Assembly: GCA_030037475.1 (NCBI GenBank)
Contig: JASHRH010000266.1
Span: 1-33,295, forward strand
Direction: 5' to 3'
Length of the DNA: 33,295 bases
From: Acidobacteriaceae bacterium
GTDB taxonomy: Bacteria > Acidobacteriota > Terriglobia > Terriglobales > Acidobacteriaceae
Shown here one piece after another: positions 17,452 through 27,037 of this stretch. Within the stretch, counting starts at the first letter, position 1, and every line of letters starts with the position of its first letter. The position numbers were made by a program, and so were the translations under genes. Under the pieces are notes generated by a model. The model was not told the DNA's origin and searched no databases. It saw only the letters and a program-made list of their open reading frames with translations.

Positions 17452-18818
17452 GCGCGGCTGTCGCTCGACGGCCGGCCCGCGGACGCGCGGCTGACGACGT
17501 AGCGGTGTTTGCCGGATTTCTCCGGAAGTATCCGCTCCACACGCGTGATCGTGAGCGGCGTATCTGCGCCGAGTCGGCGCGCGAGAGCGGCCAGGAGCTC
17601 CCGCTCGCCGGATTCCGTGAGCTCCGCGCCGGCAACGAGCTGAAGCTCGATCGCGAGATCCTCCGCCTGAATGAACTTGAAGGCACGAACGCCGGGGCGA
17701 TCGCGTACGTCGTAGATCATCGCCAGCGCGTGCATGGCGTTTCCCGAGCGCGTGTGGATGAAGTCCGTCGAGCGACCATATACGCTCCGCCAGACAGGCA
17801 GTCCCCTGCCGCAGGAGCACTGCTGCGTGCCTCGAGCCGCTATATCGCCCGTGCGATAACGGATAAGCGGGAAGTCTGCGGTAGCCAGATGCGTCACGAC
17901 GACCTCGCCCATCGATCCTTCCGGCACCCTGGTCCCGCTCTCGTCGACGAGCTCCACGAGGATGTGCTCGAACGACTGGTGAAGCGAGCCGGACGCGCAT
18001 TCGTGAGCGATGAAACCTGCGTCGCGGGAGCCGTATCCGTTCGCCACCGGCGCGCCAAAGACCTCCTCGATGATCTGACGCTGGTCCGGATACAGCGTCT
18101 CACCCGTCGTGAAAACCACCCGAACACCGACGCTCGTCAGGGCGGCCCCCGCGGCGCGGGCATGTCGCGCCAGACGCGCGATCGCCGATGCATAACCAAA
18201 CATCATTCTTGGCCTGGAATCCCGGATGATCCGCAGGTACTCGTCCATCCTCGCTTCCGACATCTCGAATGCCGGCAGCAAGCGTGAACGAAGCAATCGA
18301 TCGCGCCAGGCTCTCAGCCGGTCCTGCGCGCCCAGCTCGATCGGAGAACCCCAAAGGACGATCTCCGGATCGCCGATGTCGACGCCCCACCAGCGGGTAG
18401 CGCGCCACTTGGCCGCAACGTCGTGCGTCACGCGATCCCGACCCATATAGAATACGAGCGGCTCACCGCTCGATCCTCCGGTGTTGGACCGCACAAGTCG
18501 ACCGGCACGCTCGGATTTGAGCCCTTCCAAGTTTTCGCGGATCAAATCCTTCGTGAGAAACGGCAGCCGCTCGAGCTCATCGGGCGACGACAGATTTTCC
18601 GGATCGAAGTGATGGCGGGAAAATAGCGCTCGGTAATACGGAACGTATGCGCCTGCCGCGAGAAGAAACTTCTTGAGTCGAAGGAGCTGCAGACGCTCGA
18701 GCTCGCGTATCCCGAGCCACTGGGTCCTCTCTAGTTCCTTGCGCAGCGACACGCTGCGATGGCCCTTGACTTTCTCCTGCAGAGGGAAAATGACGTTGCC
18801 GCAGAACCGCGCGTACAC
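17448..18818 (-). CDS. phenylacetate-CoA ligase/CapK-like adenylate-forming protein
   Basis: LRENLEGLKSERAGRLVRSNTGGSSGEPLVFYMGRDRVTHDVAAKWRATRWWGVDIGDPEIVLWG; VANGYGSRDAGFIAHEC; RYRTGDIA. Confidence 0.9.
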   Translation of the reverse strand: MYARFCGNVIFPLQEKVKGHRSVSLRKELERTQWLGIRELERLQLLRLKKFLLAAGAYVPYYRALFSRHHFDPENLSSPDELERLPFLTKDLIRENLEGLKSERAGRLVRSNTGGSSGEPLVFYMGRDRVTHDVAAKWRATRWWGVDIGDPEIVLWGSPIELGAQDRLRAWRDRLLRSRLLPAFEMSEARMDEYLRIIRDSRPRMMFGYASAIARLARHARAAGAALTSVGVRVVFTTGETLYPDQRQIIEEVFGAPVANGYGSRDAGFIAHECASGSLHQSFEHILVELVDESGTRVPEGSMGEVVVTHLATADFPLIRYRTGDIAARGTQQCSCGRGLPVWRSVYGRSTDFIHTRSGNAMHALAMIYDVRDRPGVRAFKFIQAEDLAIELQLVAGAELTESGERELLAALARRLGADTPLTITRVERILPEKSGKHRYVVSRASAGRPSSDSRA

Positions 18819-18819
18819 G

Positions 18820-19923
18820 CTATTCCTCCGCGCGCACCGGCTCGCGGGACCGCAAGACGCGGTTCCCGACGAGCCGCCGATAAAGCTCGAGCCATTGCGG
18901 CCCTACCGCTCTCCAGCTACAGGATCTTGCGAGCGCAAGGCCGTTGAGGCGTAGCGTGTCTCTCAGCCCCGTGTCGCGCAATACGCGCGACACGCCCTCG
19001 GCCATCAGCTCCGGCTGGTCGTGCGGCACGAGCCAGGCTTCTTTGCCGTGCTCGACCATGCACGGCACGCCCCCCACGTCAGTGCTCACGATCGGGACAC
19101 CCGAGGCTGCGGCCTCGAGCAGCGAATTGGGTGTGTTGTCCACGCGACTTGGGTTGAGCACGAGGTCGGCGTCGCGATATAACGCAGCTACGGCCTCGAT
19201 TTCCAAACTTCCCGTAAACCGGACGATTTCCGCCACACCGAGCTGGACAGCCAAGCGCTCGAGCATCGGACGCTCCCGTCCAGCTCCCGCAATGGAAACG
19301 GTGAGGCCCGGGAACTGCCCTCTGAGGATTGCCGTCGCGCGAACCGCGGTATCGATGCCGTATATGCGTTCGAGATTCCGCGCCACCACGATGTGGGCGC
19401 CACCGCACCGCCGCTCGACGGGGGGCTTGAACATCTCCAGATCTACGATATTCGGAATGATCTGAGCTTTGATGTCGTATTGTGCAAATATCCGCTGTAG
19501 AAAGCGCGATGGCACAACCAGCGGCCCACAGTGGCGAAGCGCCGCTCGCACCCCCTCGCCGGACCTCGACAGGAACTCTCCCGCGAGTCCGCCACGATAG
19601 TTCACGACGACCGGCACTCTGCGCAACCTCGCCATCCGGATCGCGGGCGCCGCGAAGAGATGCCAGGCCCAGCCCGAATTCGCCATGACGTGCACCACGT
19701 CGACCTCGCGCAAAATTTTCCCGAGGGTTATCCGGTAAGGGATCAGCCGGAAGATCGCTCTCAGCCCCCTGAAGCCCCCGATCCACGCCGGGCGATACGG
19801 CTCGTTCGTGCGCACGAGGCATACCTCGATTCCTTCCTGCGACAGGAGCCTTCCGATCTGGCGAGTCTGATTCGCCATGCCACCCGTCGGAGGGGGCAGC
19901 GGGCCTACTAACCCTAGCCGCAT
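18820..19923 (-). CDS. glycosyltransferase family 4
   Basis: MRLGLVGPLPPPTGGMANQTRQIGRLLSQEGIEVCLVRTNEPY...; NPSRVDNTPNSLLEAAASGVPIVSTDVGGVPCMV. Start at internal Met 19923 (ORF track starts 20019). Confidence 0.9.
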   Translation of the reverse strand: MRLGLVGPLPPPTGGMANQTRQIGRLLSQEGIEVCLVRTNEPYRPAWIGGFRGLRAIFRLIPYRITLGKILREVDVVHVMANSGWAWHLFAAPAIRMARLRRVPVVVNYRGGLAGEFLSRSGEGVRAALRHCGPLVVPSRFLQRIFAQYDIKAQIIPNIVDLEMFKPPVERRCGGAHIVVARNLERIYGIDTAVRATAILRGQFPGLTVSIAGAGRERPMLERLAVQLGVAEIVRFTGSLEIEAVAALYRDADLVLNPSRVDNTPNSLLEAAASGVPIVSTDVGGVPCMVEHGKEAWLVPHDQPELMAEGVSRVLRDTGLRDTLRLNGLALARSCSWRAVGPQWLELYRRLVGNRVLRSREPVRAEE

Positions 19924-19931
19924 CGGTTCAC

Positions 19932-21863
19932 TCAGTATGACCTCGCCACACGGGCAGGCAGCGACTCGCGCGCGTCCATTACGCCGCGCAGGAACGCCTC
20001 GAACATCAGGATAGTCCACAAGCAGGAACTGAAGTCTCGCCGACCCGACTGATGGGCGTCCACCATCTGCTCGAGCGCTCGCAGATTGAACAGGCCCGAG
20101 TCCGCCAGCACCGGCCCAAGAAGCGCCATGCGAACTCGGTCACGCAAGGGCCCGCGGAACCACGCCGCGAGCGGCACGGCGAAGCCCATCTTGCGGCGGT
20201 AGAGCACCTCGGAGGGCAACCACCGCTCCATCGTCTTCTTGAGCAGGAACTTGCCCTCACCCCCGCGAATCTTCAGATTTGACGGCAAGGTGCAGAGCCA
20301 GTCGACGAGCGAATGATCCATCAAAGGCTCGCGCACTTCGAGTGAATGCGCCATGCTCGCGCGATCCACCTTGGTGTTGATGTCTCCCACCAGATAGGTC
20401 TTCAGATCCAGGTACTGTACGAGCGCGAGCGGATCGTCGGTGCCCGCGCGCCGCGCATGGCGCTCGAAGAGCTCCGCGACGCGATAGCCCCCGAGGGACG
20501 ATTGAAGCGCCGACGAGAACAGCCTGCTTCGCTCCGGTTCCCGCACGATCGATACGCTGTGCAGGTACGCATCTGCCGTGCTGCGCGCGAGCGCCTGGAA
20601 TGTAGCCTTTGCCCGCACCACTCGCGGCGCCCAATCAGCCTTGGGATAGATTCGGCCCAGAAGCCCGAACGCCGGCCGGCGCAACCGCACGGGCAAAATG
20701 GAACGCCAATGCTCCTCCGCGCAGTGCATACGATAGCGACGGTAGCCTGCGAAGTTCTCGTCCGCTCCGTCGCCGGACAGAGCAACCGTCACGTGCCGTC
20801 GAGCGAGTTGACAAACGCGGTACGTCGGAATGGCGGAGCTGTCCGCGTATGGCTCGTCGTAAATACGGGCGAGATCGTCGATGAGATCGAAGTCATCGCT
20901 CGCCACCCGCTCCACGTAGTGACGAGTTCGATAGCGCGTAGCCACCATCTGCGCGAATCGGGTCTCATCGAACGCCGGATCATCGAATGCCATCGAGCAC
21001 GTGTTGACCGGGTCGGCGCTGACGCGCGCCATGGTTGCAACGACGGTGCTCGAGTCTACTCCTCCCGACAAGAAGGCTCCCAAGGGAACGTCGGCGATCA
21101 TTCGCAGCTTGATCGACTCTTCCAGACGGCGATCGAGTTCCGCGACCGCCTCGGGCAGTGCGATTCGCTCCGCGAGCGTGAACCGTGCGTCCCAATACTC
21201 CTGAGGCGCCCCGAGAGGCCCACCACGCTGCAGCGTAAGTGTATGGCCCGGCGGCAGCTTGGCCACGCCTGTAAATATCGTTCGCGGCTCCGCGACGTAA
21301 CCCAGCGCGAAATATTCCTCGACCGCCGCGGGATCGATGTCGCGCACGACGTTCGGATGCAGGCCGACCGACTTGAGCTCCGATCCGAACACGACCTGAC
21401 CGTTGGACAACATCGCATAGAATAGCGGTTTCACGCCGAGCCGATCTCGGGCCAAGAACAGCGTTTCAGTGTTCGCGTCCCAAAGCGCGAACGCAAACAT
21501 GCCCCGAAAGCGCTCGACACAGCGCTCACCCCACGCCTCCCAGGCGTGGACGATGACTTCTGTGTCGCTGCGCGTGCGGAACGTGTGGCCTAACGCTTGC
21601 AACTGAGGAATCAGCGACCGATAGTTGTAGATCTCGCCGTTGAAGACGACGACGACTGACCGGTCCTCGTTATAAAGTGGCTGCTGTCCCGTAGCGAGGT
21701 CGATGATCGACAGGCGGCGGTGGCCGAGGGCAAGGCCCGGCTCAAAATGCTCCCCGCTTCCATCGGGCCCGCGGTGCCGCTGCGAATCGTTCATGCGGCG
21801 CAGCAGCGCCCGATCCAGGTCATTCCGGCCGCGGAGATCACAAATTCCAACGAGGCCGCACAT
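19932..21863 (-). CDS. glutamine-hydrolysing amidotransferase/asparagine synthetase, exosortase A-associated (TIGR03108-like)
   Basis: MCGLVGICDL (catalytic Cys2), MNDSQRHRGPDGSGEH, VVVFNGEIYNYRSL, GAFLSGGVDSSTVVATM, ALSGDGADENFAGYRRY. Start at MCG (21863); the 768-aa ORF-track version has a spurious N-terminal extension. Confidence 0.93.
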   Translation of the reverse strand: MCGLVGICDLRGRNDLDRALLRRMNDSQRHRGPDGSGEHFEPGLALGHRRLSIIDLATGQQPLYNEDRSVVVVFNGEIYNYRSLIPQLQALGHTFRTRSDTEVIVHAWEAWGERCVERFRGMFAFALWDANTETLFLARDRLGVKPLFYAMLSNGQVVFGSELKSVGLHPNVVRDIDPAAVEEYFALGYVAEPRTIFTGVAKLPPGHTLTLQRGGPLGAPQEYWDARFTLAERIALPEAVAELDRRLEESIKLRMIADVPLGAFLSGGVDSSTVVATMARVSADPVNTCSMAFDDPAFDETRFAQMVATRYRTRHYVERVASDDFDLIDDLARIYDEPYADSSAIPTYRVCQLARRHVTVALSGDGADENFAGYRRYRMHCAEEHWRSILPVRLRRPAFGLLGRIYPKADWAPRVVRAKATFQALARSTADAYLHSVSIVREPERSRLFSSALQSSLGGYRVAELFERHARRAGTDDPLALVQYLDLKTYLVGDINTKVDRASMAHSLEVREPLMDHSLVDWLCTLPSNLKIRGGEGKFLLKKTMERWLPSEVLYRRKMGFAVPLAAWFRGPLRDRVRMALLGPVLADSGLFNLRALEQMVDAHQSGRRDFSSCLWTILMFEAFLRGVMDARESLPARVARSY

Positions 21864-23011
21864 CAGGCCGCTCCTCGCCGCCCGCCGGCACACGCGCGGT
21901 ACAGCGCCTCGTAATGCCCCAGCATGCGGCGCAGGGAGAACTCTTCGACCGCTCGGCGACGTGCCGCCTGCCCGTGAGCGCGGCGTAACGCCACGTCGTT
22001 CGAGTACACGAGCAACGCGTTGGCGAGCGCCTCCGCGCTGCCAGGCTGCACCAGACGGCCGGTTACGCCACTTTCCACCAGCTCCCCATTTCCCCCCGTC
22101 GCCGTAGCAATGACCGGCAAGCCGGCCGACATCGCCTCGAGTATGGTGTTCGAAATGCCTTCGCGGCGCGAACCCAGAACGAACACATCCAAGTCTCGCA
22201 GGAGAGTCGGAACATCGTCTCGGCTGCCCGTCAGCCAAGCCGCATCGGCGGCGCCGGCATTCTTCAACTGGGCTTCTGCCTGCGCTCGCAGCTCCCCGTC
22301 GCCCGCCATCACGAGTCTCAGCCGCGATCCTGCGGAGTCACGCCTAGCTTCGATGAATGCCCGCACGATGTTGAGAGGGTCCTTGATTGTACTGAATCGC
22401 GTCACCGTTCCGACCACAACGCTGTGCGGCGGGAAGCGATCGGCTGGCAAAAGACTGCGTTCTGCGCCTTCTCTGGGTCGAAACCGCTCGGTGTCAACCC
22501 CATTGCAAATACGCTGCACTTTGGCGGGCTGGATTCCGACCGTTGAGACCAGCCAGCGCTCGAGCTCCTGCGAGACGGCCACGAACCGATCGATCACCGG
22601 ATTCACCACGCGCCGGAGGGCACGGAATTTGCGACTCGTGCCGTCCGGATCGAACACGTCCCAGCCGTGCTCACCGTGAATGCGCGATGGCACGCCGGCA
22701 AGTCTCGCGACCACAGCGGCATCGACCGTGCTCAGATTCCGCGTATGGACGATCGTCGGCTGCAACTTTCTCAGTAGCGAGAACAAGCGTACGTAAGCTC
22801 CCGGGTCCTTTCCGGGCTTCTTGTGCAGTTCGTGAATCGTCACGTCCGGCCTGTGGATGCGGCCCCGAAAATCGGTCACCGTGGTCAACGCCACCACCGC
22901 ATGCCTGAATGACGCCTCGGGCAGGCCATTGATCACGTTCGCGACGCCGTTCTCGAGACCCCCATAATCGAAGCTGAGAACGATGTGCGCAATGAGCGGT
23001 CGCGTGTCCAC
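21863..23011 (-). CDS. sugar transferase, PEP-CTERM/EpsH1-associated (TIGR03088-like GT4)
   Basis: LIAHIVLSFDYGGLENGVANVINGLPEASFRHAVVALT...IVHTRNLSTVDAAVVARLAGVPSRIHGEHGWDVFD. Stop and next start overlap as TGATG at 21861-21865. Confidence 0.93.
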   Translation of the reverse strand: MDTRPLIAHIVLSFDYGGLENGVANVINGLPEASFRHAVVALTTVTDFRGRIHRPDVTIHELHKKPGKDPGAYVRLFSLLRKLQPTIVHTRNLSTVDAAVVARLAGVPSRIHGEHGWDVFDPDGTSRKFRALRRVVNPVIDRFVAVSQELERWLVSTVGIQPAKVQRICNGVDTERFRPREGAERSLLPADRFPPHSVVVGTVTRFSTIKDPLNIVRAFIEARRDSAGSRLRLVMAGDGELRAQAEAQLKNAGAADAAWLTGSRDDVPTLLRDLDVFVLGSRREGISNTILEAMSAGLPVIATATGGNGELVESGVTGRLVQPGSAEALANALLVYSNDVALRRAHGQAARRRAVEEFSLRRMLGHYEALYRACAGGRRGAA

Positions 23012-23046
23012 GGTTCGAGACCCGCTGACGTTTTCGTCGGACCCAC

Positions 23047-24276
23047 TCAGTGCCGCGAAGGCACGCCGGTTTGCGAGAGGCTCGTCACTTTGCGCCTATC
23101 GAATACCTCACCGATCAGTTCATCGAGACGCTTCATCGAGCTCTCCCAATCGTGGTGTGCGAGCACCTGCTCCCGCGCCGCGCGGGCAAGACGCTCCCGA
23201 AGCGCCGGCGAGTCGAGTACCTTGCCGACCGCTTCAGTGTACTCCTCCGGACTCGAGGCAGTGAGCAAATGGTCGCCGGCAACCGCCTCGACGCCCCGTG
23301 CAGCCTTGTCGCTACAGACCACCGGCACACCCATGGCCATCGACTCGAGAATCTTATTCTGTGTTCCACGCGCAATAGTGAGGGGCGCCACTGTGAGCGC
23401 GGCTCGCGTGACATACGGCCTCACGTCCGGCACGGCGCCCGTAACGCTGACACCGGCCAGGCGCTCCAGTTGGCGGATCGATGCCGGAGGGTCTGCACCG
23501 ACAATCTCAAAGCGCAGTGAAGGACGCCGTACCTGCAACCGCGGAAGCACCTCGCGGCAAAAGGCGATCACCGCCTGCTGGTTGGGGTAGTAATCCATCC
23601 GCCCAACGAAAACGATCAGATTCGCGTCGTATACGGCGTTGGGCTTGAAGAACGCACTATCGACACCGTTTGGAAACCAGTCTGTCCGACCTGTCACTCC
23701 CAGATCCCGCAAGGACGCGAGTTCCGCGCGCGTAGCACAAGTACAGAGGTCGAACTCGCGCGCGAGCTGCGCTTCGATTCGTTCGAGCTTCACGGCCTCC
23801 AGCCAAAAGCCCACGGACACGGGAAACGGCTTGTACCGAACGTACTCGCGCCATTTCTGGGAATCGACATCGACGTAATCCAGGATCTTGACGGCGCGCC
23901 GCTCCGACGCGACGTAGGGCGCAATGGAAGACGAATGCGCGAACACTAGATCGTACGATCCCGTCGCAAGCTCCGATCGAATGAGGCGTGCAAGCCGCGC
24001 AGAATGAAAGTATCCGAAGCTCGACGGCCCCGGTGTCGGCAACCGCGCAGCCATCTGCGCGTACGCGACGGGACCGCGCAATACCTCTATCGCCACTCGC
24101 TCGCAATACCTCTTCAGACCTGCGGCTTCTTCGCGCTCGAGCTCCGTACGAGCGAGCGATGCAACAGATACCCGATGGCCATGCTCGCTCAGATGCCGAA
24201 TGACGTGGAAAGGTCGAACCTTTGCGCCGCTCTTGGGCGGAAACGGCACCCGGTGACTGACGACAAGTACCTTCAC
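23047..24276 (-). CDS. sugar transferase, PEP-CTERM/EpsH1-associated (TIGR03087-like)
   Basis: (GTG start 24276) VKVLVVSHRVPFPPKSGAKVRPFHVIRHLSEHGHRVSVASLAR...ILDYVDVDSQKWREYV...; C-terminal GT-B motifs. Confidence 0.92.
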   Translation of the reverse strand: MKVLVVSHRVPFPPKSGAKVRPFHVIRHLSEHGHRVSVASLARTELEREEAAGLKRYCERVAIEVLRGPVAYAQMAARLPTPGPSSFGYFHSARLARLIRSELATGSYDLVFAHSSSIAPYVASERRAVKILDYVDVDSQKWREYVRYKPFPVSVGFWLEAVKLERIEAQLAREFDLCTCATRAELASLRDLGVTGRTDWFPNGVDSAFFKPNAVYDANLIVFVGRMDYYPNQQAVIAFCREVLPRLQVRRPSLRFEIVGADPPASIRQLERLAGVSVTGAVPDVRPYVTRAALTVAPLTIARGTQNKILESMAMGVPVVCSDKAARGVEAVAGDHLLTASSPEEYTEAVGKVLDSPALRERLARAAREQVLAHHDWESSMKRLDELIGEVFDRRKVTSLSQTGVPSRH

Positions 24277-24411
24277 GGCGTCGCGATTCCATCGGGCTGC
24301 GCAGCCGCCGGAGTTGCGGTGCACAAGATCCAACTCCAGACCGTCGAGCAAAGACACGACATTCGGTCGCGAACGAGGACTCGGTCGGTGCCCCCCATGA
24401 CTCGATTGGGC

Positions 24412-25536
24412 TCAGCCGAGGTGGCGCGCGATAGGAGGTCCGATGAGCCGCGTTACGGGCACCGGAAGGCGGCGCCATAGCCCGATGAGCCCAGCGTATT
24501 TCGCATTGGTCGGACTGACATTCGGAATCTCACGCGCCTTCACCAGGAAGTACTCGTAGCAAAGAGGCTCCGGATCAAATCCCCAGTGGGTCTTGAAATC
24601 GAACGAACCGGTGCCGCGCTTGCTGCGACCAAAGTCGAAGATCTTTGCCCCGCGCTCTCGCGCACGCTCCATGACCTGCCAATACATGAAATCGTTGGCC
24701 GCTACCCCACGCGCAGCGGGCGTGCTGCCGCCGTAATACGGCAAAACCTCGTCGCGGAAGTAAAAGCTGAGCACGCTTGCAACGGGCAGCCTATCGTGCA
24801 GCACCGTGAGCACTTCACACCGATCGGAAAAAGTGTCCCTCAAGAGTCTCACATAGCGCCGCGAGAACACCGGGGTTCCGAGGTTGCGCACGCTCTCTGA
24901 ATAGATTGCATACATTCGATCGGCGTCGGCATCGATCTGCACCTGAAGCTGCTTCTGAATGCCCTTGCGGACCATCGCACGCTGCTTCCGGGGTATCGCA
25001 AGCATGTTCCGCTCGGAGTCCGGATCGATCGGTCGCCGGAACGTCACGTAGAGCTCCTTGCATTGCCACCCGGGATGCTGGCGTCTTCGGTTGCGCATCT
25101 CGAGATAGCTCACACGGAGACGCTGAGCGAGATCGCAGGCCGCTCGCTCGAGCGTCCGGCGCGCCCATTCGTCGGACGCCAGGATTCCACCGTAGACGCA
25201 GAACGGCGTAGAGATCAGAGCGTGCCCAAACAGCAGGCTCTTTACTTCCACGAGCGGAAGGACACCCACGACACGGCCGCCACATTCAGCGTAAAGATAC
25301 CGGGTCCGATGTGCGAATGCCTTTGACAGGACGTTCTGCCATTCGGCCAGATGGAAAAATGTCCCGTCCGGATGATTCAGAACGAAGTCGTTCCACCGTC
25401 CGCAATTTCTAGAATCGAGGGAATTCGCGACGCAAACGCCGTCCCCGGAGACAGTCTGACTGCACCGGTCTGTCGCTTCCTGCGCATCCAGACTCGCTCG
25501 CCCGACCGCCCCCAGAGTTTGGTCCCTACCGCCCAT
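24412..25536 (-). CDS. FemAB-like protein, XrtA/PEP-CTERM system-associated (TIGR03019-like)
   Basis: WNDFVLNHPDGTFFHLAEWQNVLSKAFAHRTRYLYAECGGRVVGVLPLVEVKSLLFGHALISTPFCVYGGILA; FGRSKRGTGSFDFKTHWGFDPEPL. Confidence 0.92.
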   Translation of the reverse strand: MGGRDQTLGAVGRASLDAQEATDRCSQTVSGDGVCVANSLDSRNCGRWNDFVLNHPDGTFFHLAEWQNVLSKAFAHRTRYLYAECGGRVVGVLPLVEVKSLLFGHALISTPFCVYGGILASDEWARRTLERAACDLAQRLRVSYLEMRNRRRQHPGWQCKELYVTFRRPIDPDSERNMLAIPRKQRAMVRKGIQKQLQVQIDADADRMYAIYSESVRNLGTPVFSRRYVRLLRDTFSDRCEVLTVLHDRLPVASVLSFYFRDEVLPYYGGSTPAARGVAANDFMYWQVMERARERGAKIFDFGRSKRGTGSFDFKTHWGFDPEPLCYEYFLVKAREIPNVSPTNAKYAGLIGLWRRLPVPVTRLIGPPIARHLG

Positions 25537-27037
25537 CGCCCGTGGCGGCCGAAGAGGCGTCCAAATTCGGAGGATTCCCGAAATATATCTTGAAGCCGAG
25601 GGTTGCGACCTCCGTCGTGACCGACGAGAAAGGCTCGAGCTCCTTTAGGTAAAGGGCCCGAAGATAGATCGAGGAATGCTTTCCGAGGTGACGCGTGAGT
25701 GTCGTAGAGTACTGCTGCTCCGTGGAATCGGTCGTCGTGGTGTCCATCAGACCGAGCCTGCTCACGGTCGCAGATATGTTCAAGTCCATGAAGGGCCCCA
25801 GGTGCCTGGTGACGTACAGAGTCGCCGAACGCTCGCTGTCTTGGTAGCCGAGGGATACCAGGGTCGGTGCGAGGGCACCCAAAGCGAAATACGACTGCTT
25901 GCTGTCCTCGATCGCGACTCCAATCTCCGTCAGGCGCCCCGTAATCGTAACGGAGCCAGTCAGCGACTTGTCGAGAAAGACCTCCTGCGACAATTGCGTG
26001 AAGGTCGGGGCGTTAGGAACGACAGGGACGACCGGAATCGAGAGCGGCTGGTCGAGCATCGACTCGTCTTGAGTGGTCGGCTTCTCGTGGTAGCTTACCT
26101 CGAGACTCAACAGCCGTCTCTGCCGGCGCCACAGGGCATCGTAGGACTTCCCAAAGAACCGGTGACCGGCGAGCAATTTCAGCTCGTTCAATGGGCCGTC
26201 TCCCCAATCAAACCCGGCAGCCCAGAACGGAGACCCGAGGCCCCCTTCGCTGATGTTGAGCTGCGGGTTGCTTTCCTTTCCGCCCTGCGCAATCAGCCGC
26301 AGCGAAGACGTCGTAAGCACGCCCAGTTGGCCAGTCGCCTGCTCGAAAAGGTAGAGCTCTGAATTCGGGCTTTCGTAGTCCTCCTGCTCGCGCTGATAGC
26401 TCGCGGACCACGTGACCCTGGCATTGTTGTCGACCGAGCTCGCCGTGAACGCTGAATTCTGCTCGTTGCCTTTGAATTGCGGCGCATCCGAGACGCCGAG
26501 CTGCCGCTCCTCGGTGATGCCGCGCGTATAGCTCGCCACGACTTCCACCGACTTGAAGCTGTGCTGCAGGATCGGCTTGACGAGCCCGGTAGTGTAATCA
26601 GCGAAATTTGAGACCGGGAACAGATAGAAGGTGCTGGCCGGCAACGCGGCACTTGCGGCGCCCTGCGTGCGTAGACCCGCGATGTCCAGTTCGAACCAGT
26701 CTGGCAAGACGTGCGTCTGCGACAACAGGTTGCCCGAATGAAGGAAATCGTGCTGACCGTTGCTGAAGAAGAGCCCGTGCAAGGTGTAATCCACCGTGGC
26801 GTTCTCCAGCGCACTGTCGTGAGCGAAGTCGAACCCAGGCTCTGCGACCCAGACTTCGCCCGCCTGCTGACCGGGAGAGGGCGCCATGTCGATGTTGTTC
26901 GTCCAGCTTCCGCTCAGTCCGATGTTGGGCACGAAGGAGGTCGCGGCCGAAGCACCACTCGCGATTCCGCCGAACAGAATCGCGCCCGCCGCATTTGCGA
27001 CCAGGCCGCACGCGCTAAGCGTCCGTCGGACGGTCAT
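25526..27037 (-). CDS. outer-membrane beta-barrel protein, PEP-CTERM system-associated (TIGR03016-like)
   Basis: MTVRRTLSACGLVANAAGAILFGGIASGASAATSFVPNIGLSGSWTNNIDMAPSPGQQAGEVWVAEPGFDFAHDS..., then alternating beta-strand pattern; sits downstream of the BY-kinase as in other XrtA loci. Confidence 0.87.
   Translation of the reverse strand: MTVRRTLSACGLVANAAGAILFGGIASGASAATSFVPNIGLSGSWTNNIDMAPSPGQQAGEVWVAEPGFDFAHDSALENATVDYTLHGLFFSNGQHDFLHSGNLLSQTHVLPDWFELDIAGLRTQGAASAALPASTFYLFPVSNFADYTTGLVKPILQHSFKSVEVVASYTRGITEERQLGVSDAPQFKGNEQNSAFTASSVDNNARVTWSASYQREQEDYESPNSELYLFEQATGQLGVLTTSSLRLIAQGGKESNPQLNISEGGLGSPFWAAGFDWGDGPLNELKLLAGHRFFGKSYDALWRRQRRLLSLEVSYHEKPTTQDESMLDQPLSIPVVPVVPNAPTFTQLSQEVFLDKSLTGSVTITGRLTEIGVAIEDSKQSYFALGALAPTLVSLGYQDSERSATLYVTRHLGPFMDLNISATVSRLGLMDTTTTDSTEQQYSTTLTRHLGKHSSIYLRALYLKELEPFSSVTTEVATLGFKIYFGNPPNLDASSAATGDGR

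Noticed and set aside
15877-18000. 707-aa minus-strand ORF
   Set aside because: Lies antisense to the asparagine-synthetase-like and NodB deacetylase genes; composition is Arg/Gly/His-rich without recognisable motifs, typical of GC-rich shadow ORFs.
20346-21425. 359-aa plus-strand ORF
   Set aside because: Antisense to the intact amidotransferase; no motif support.
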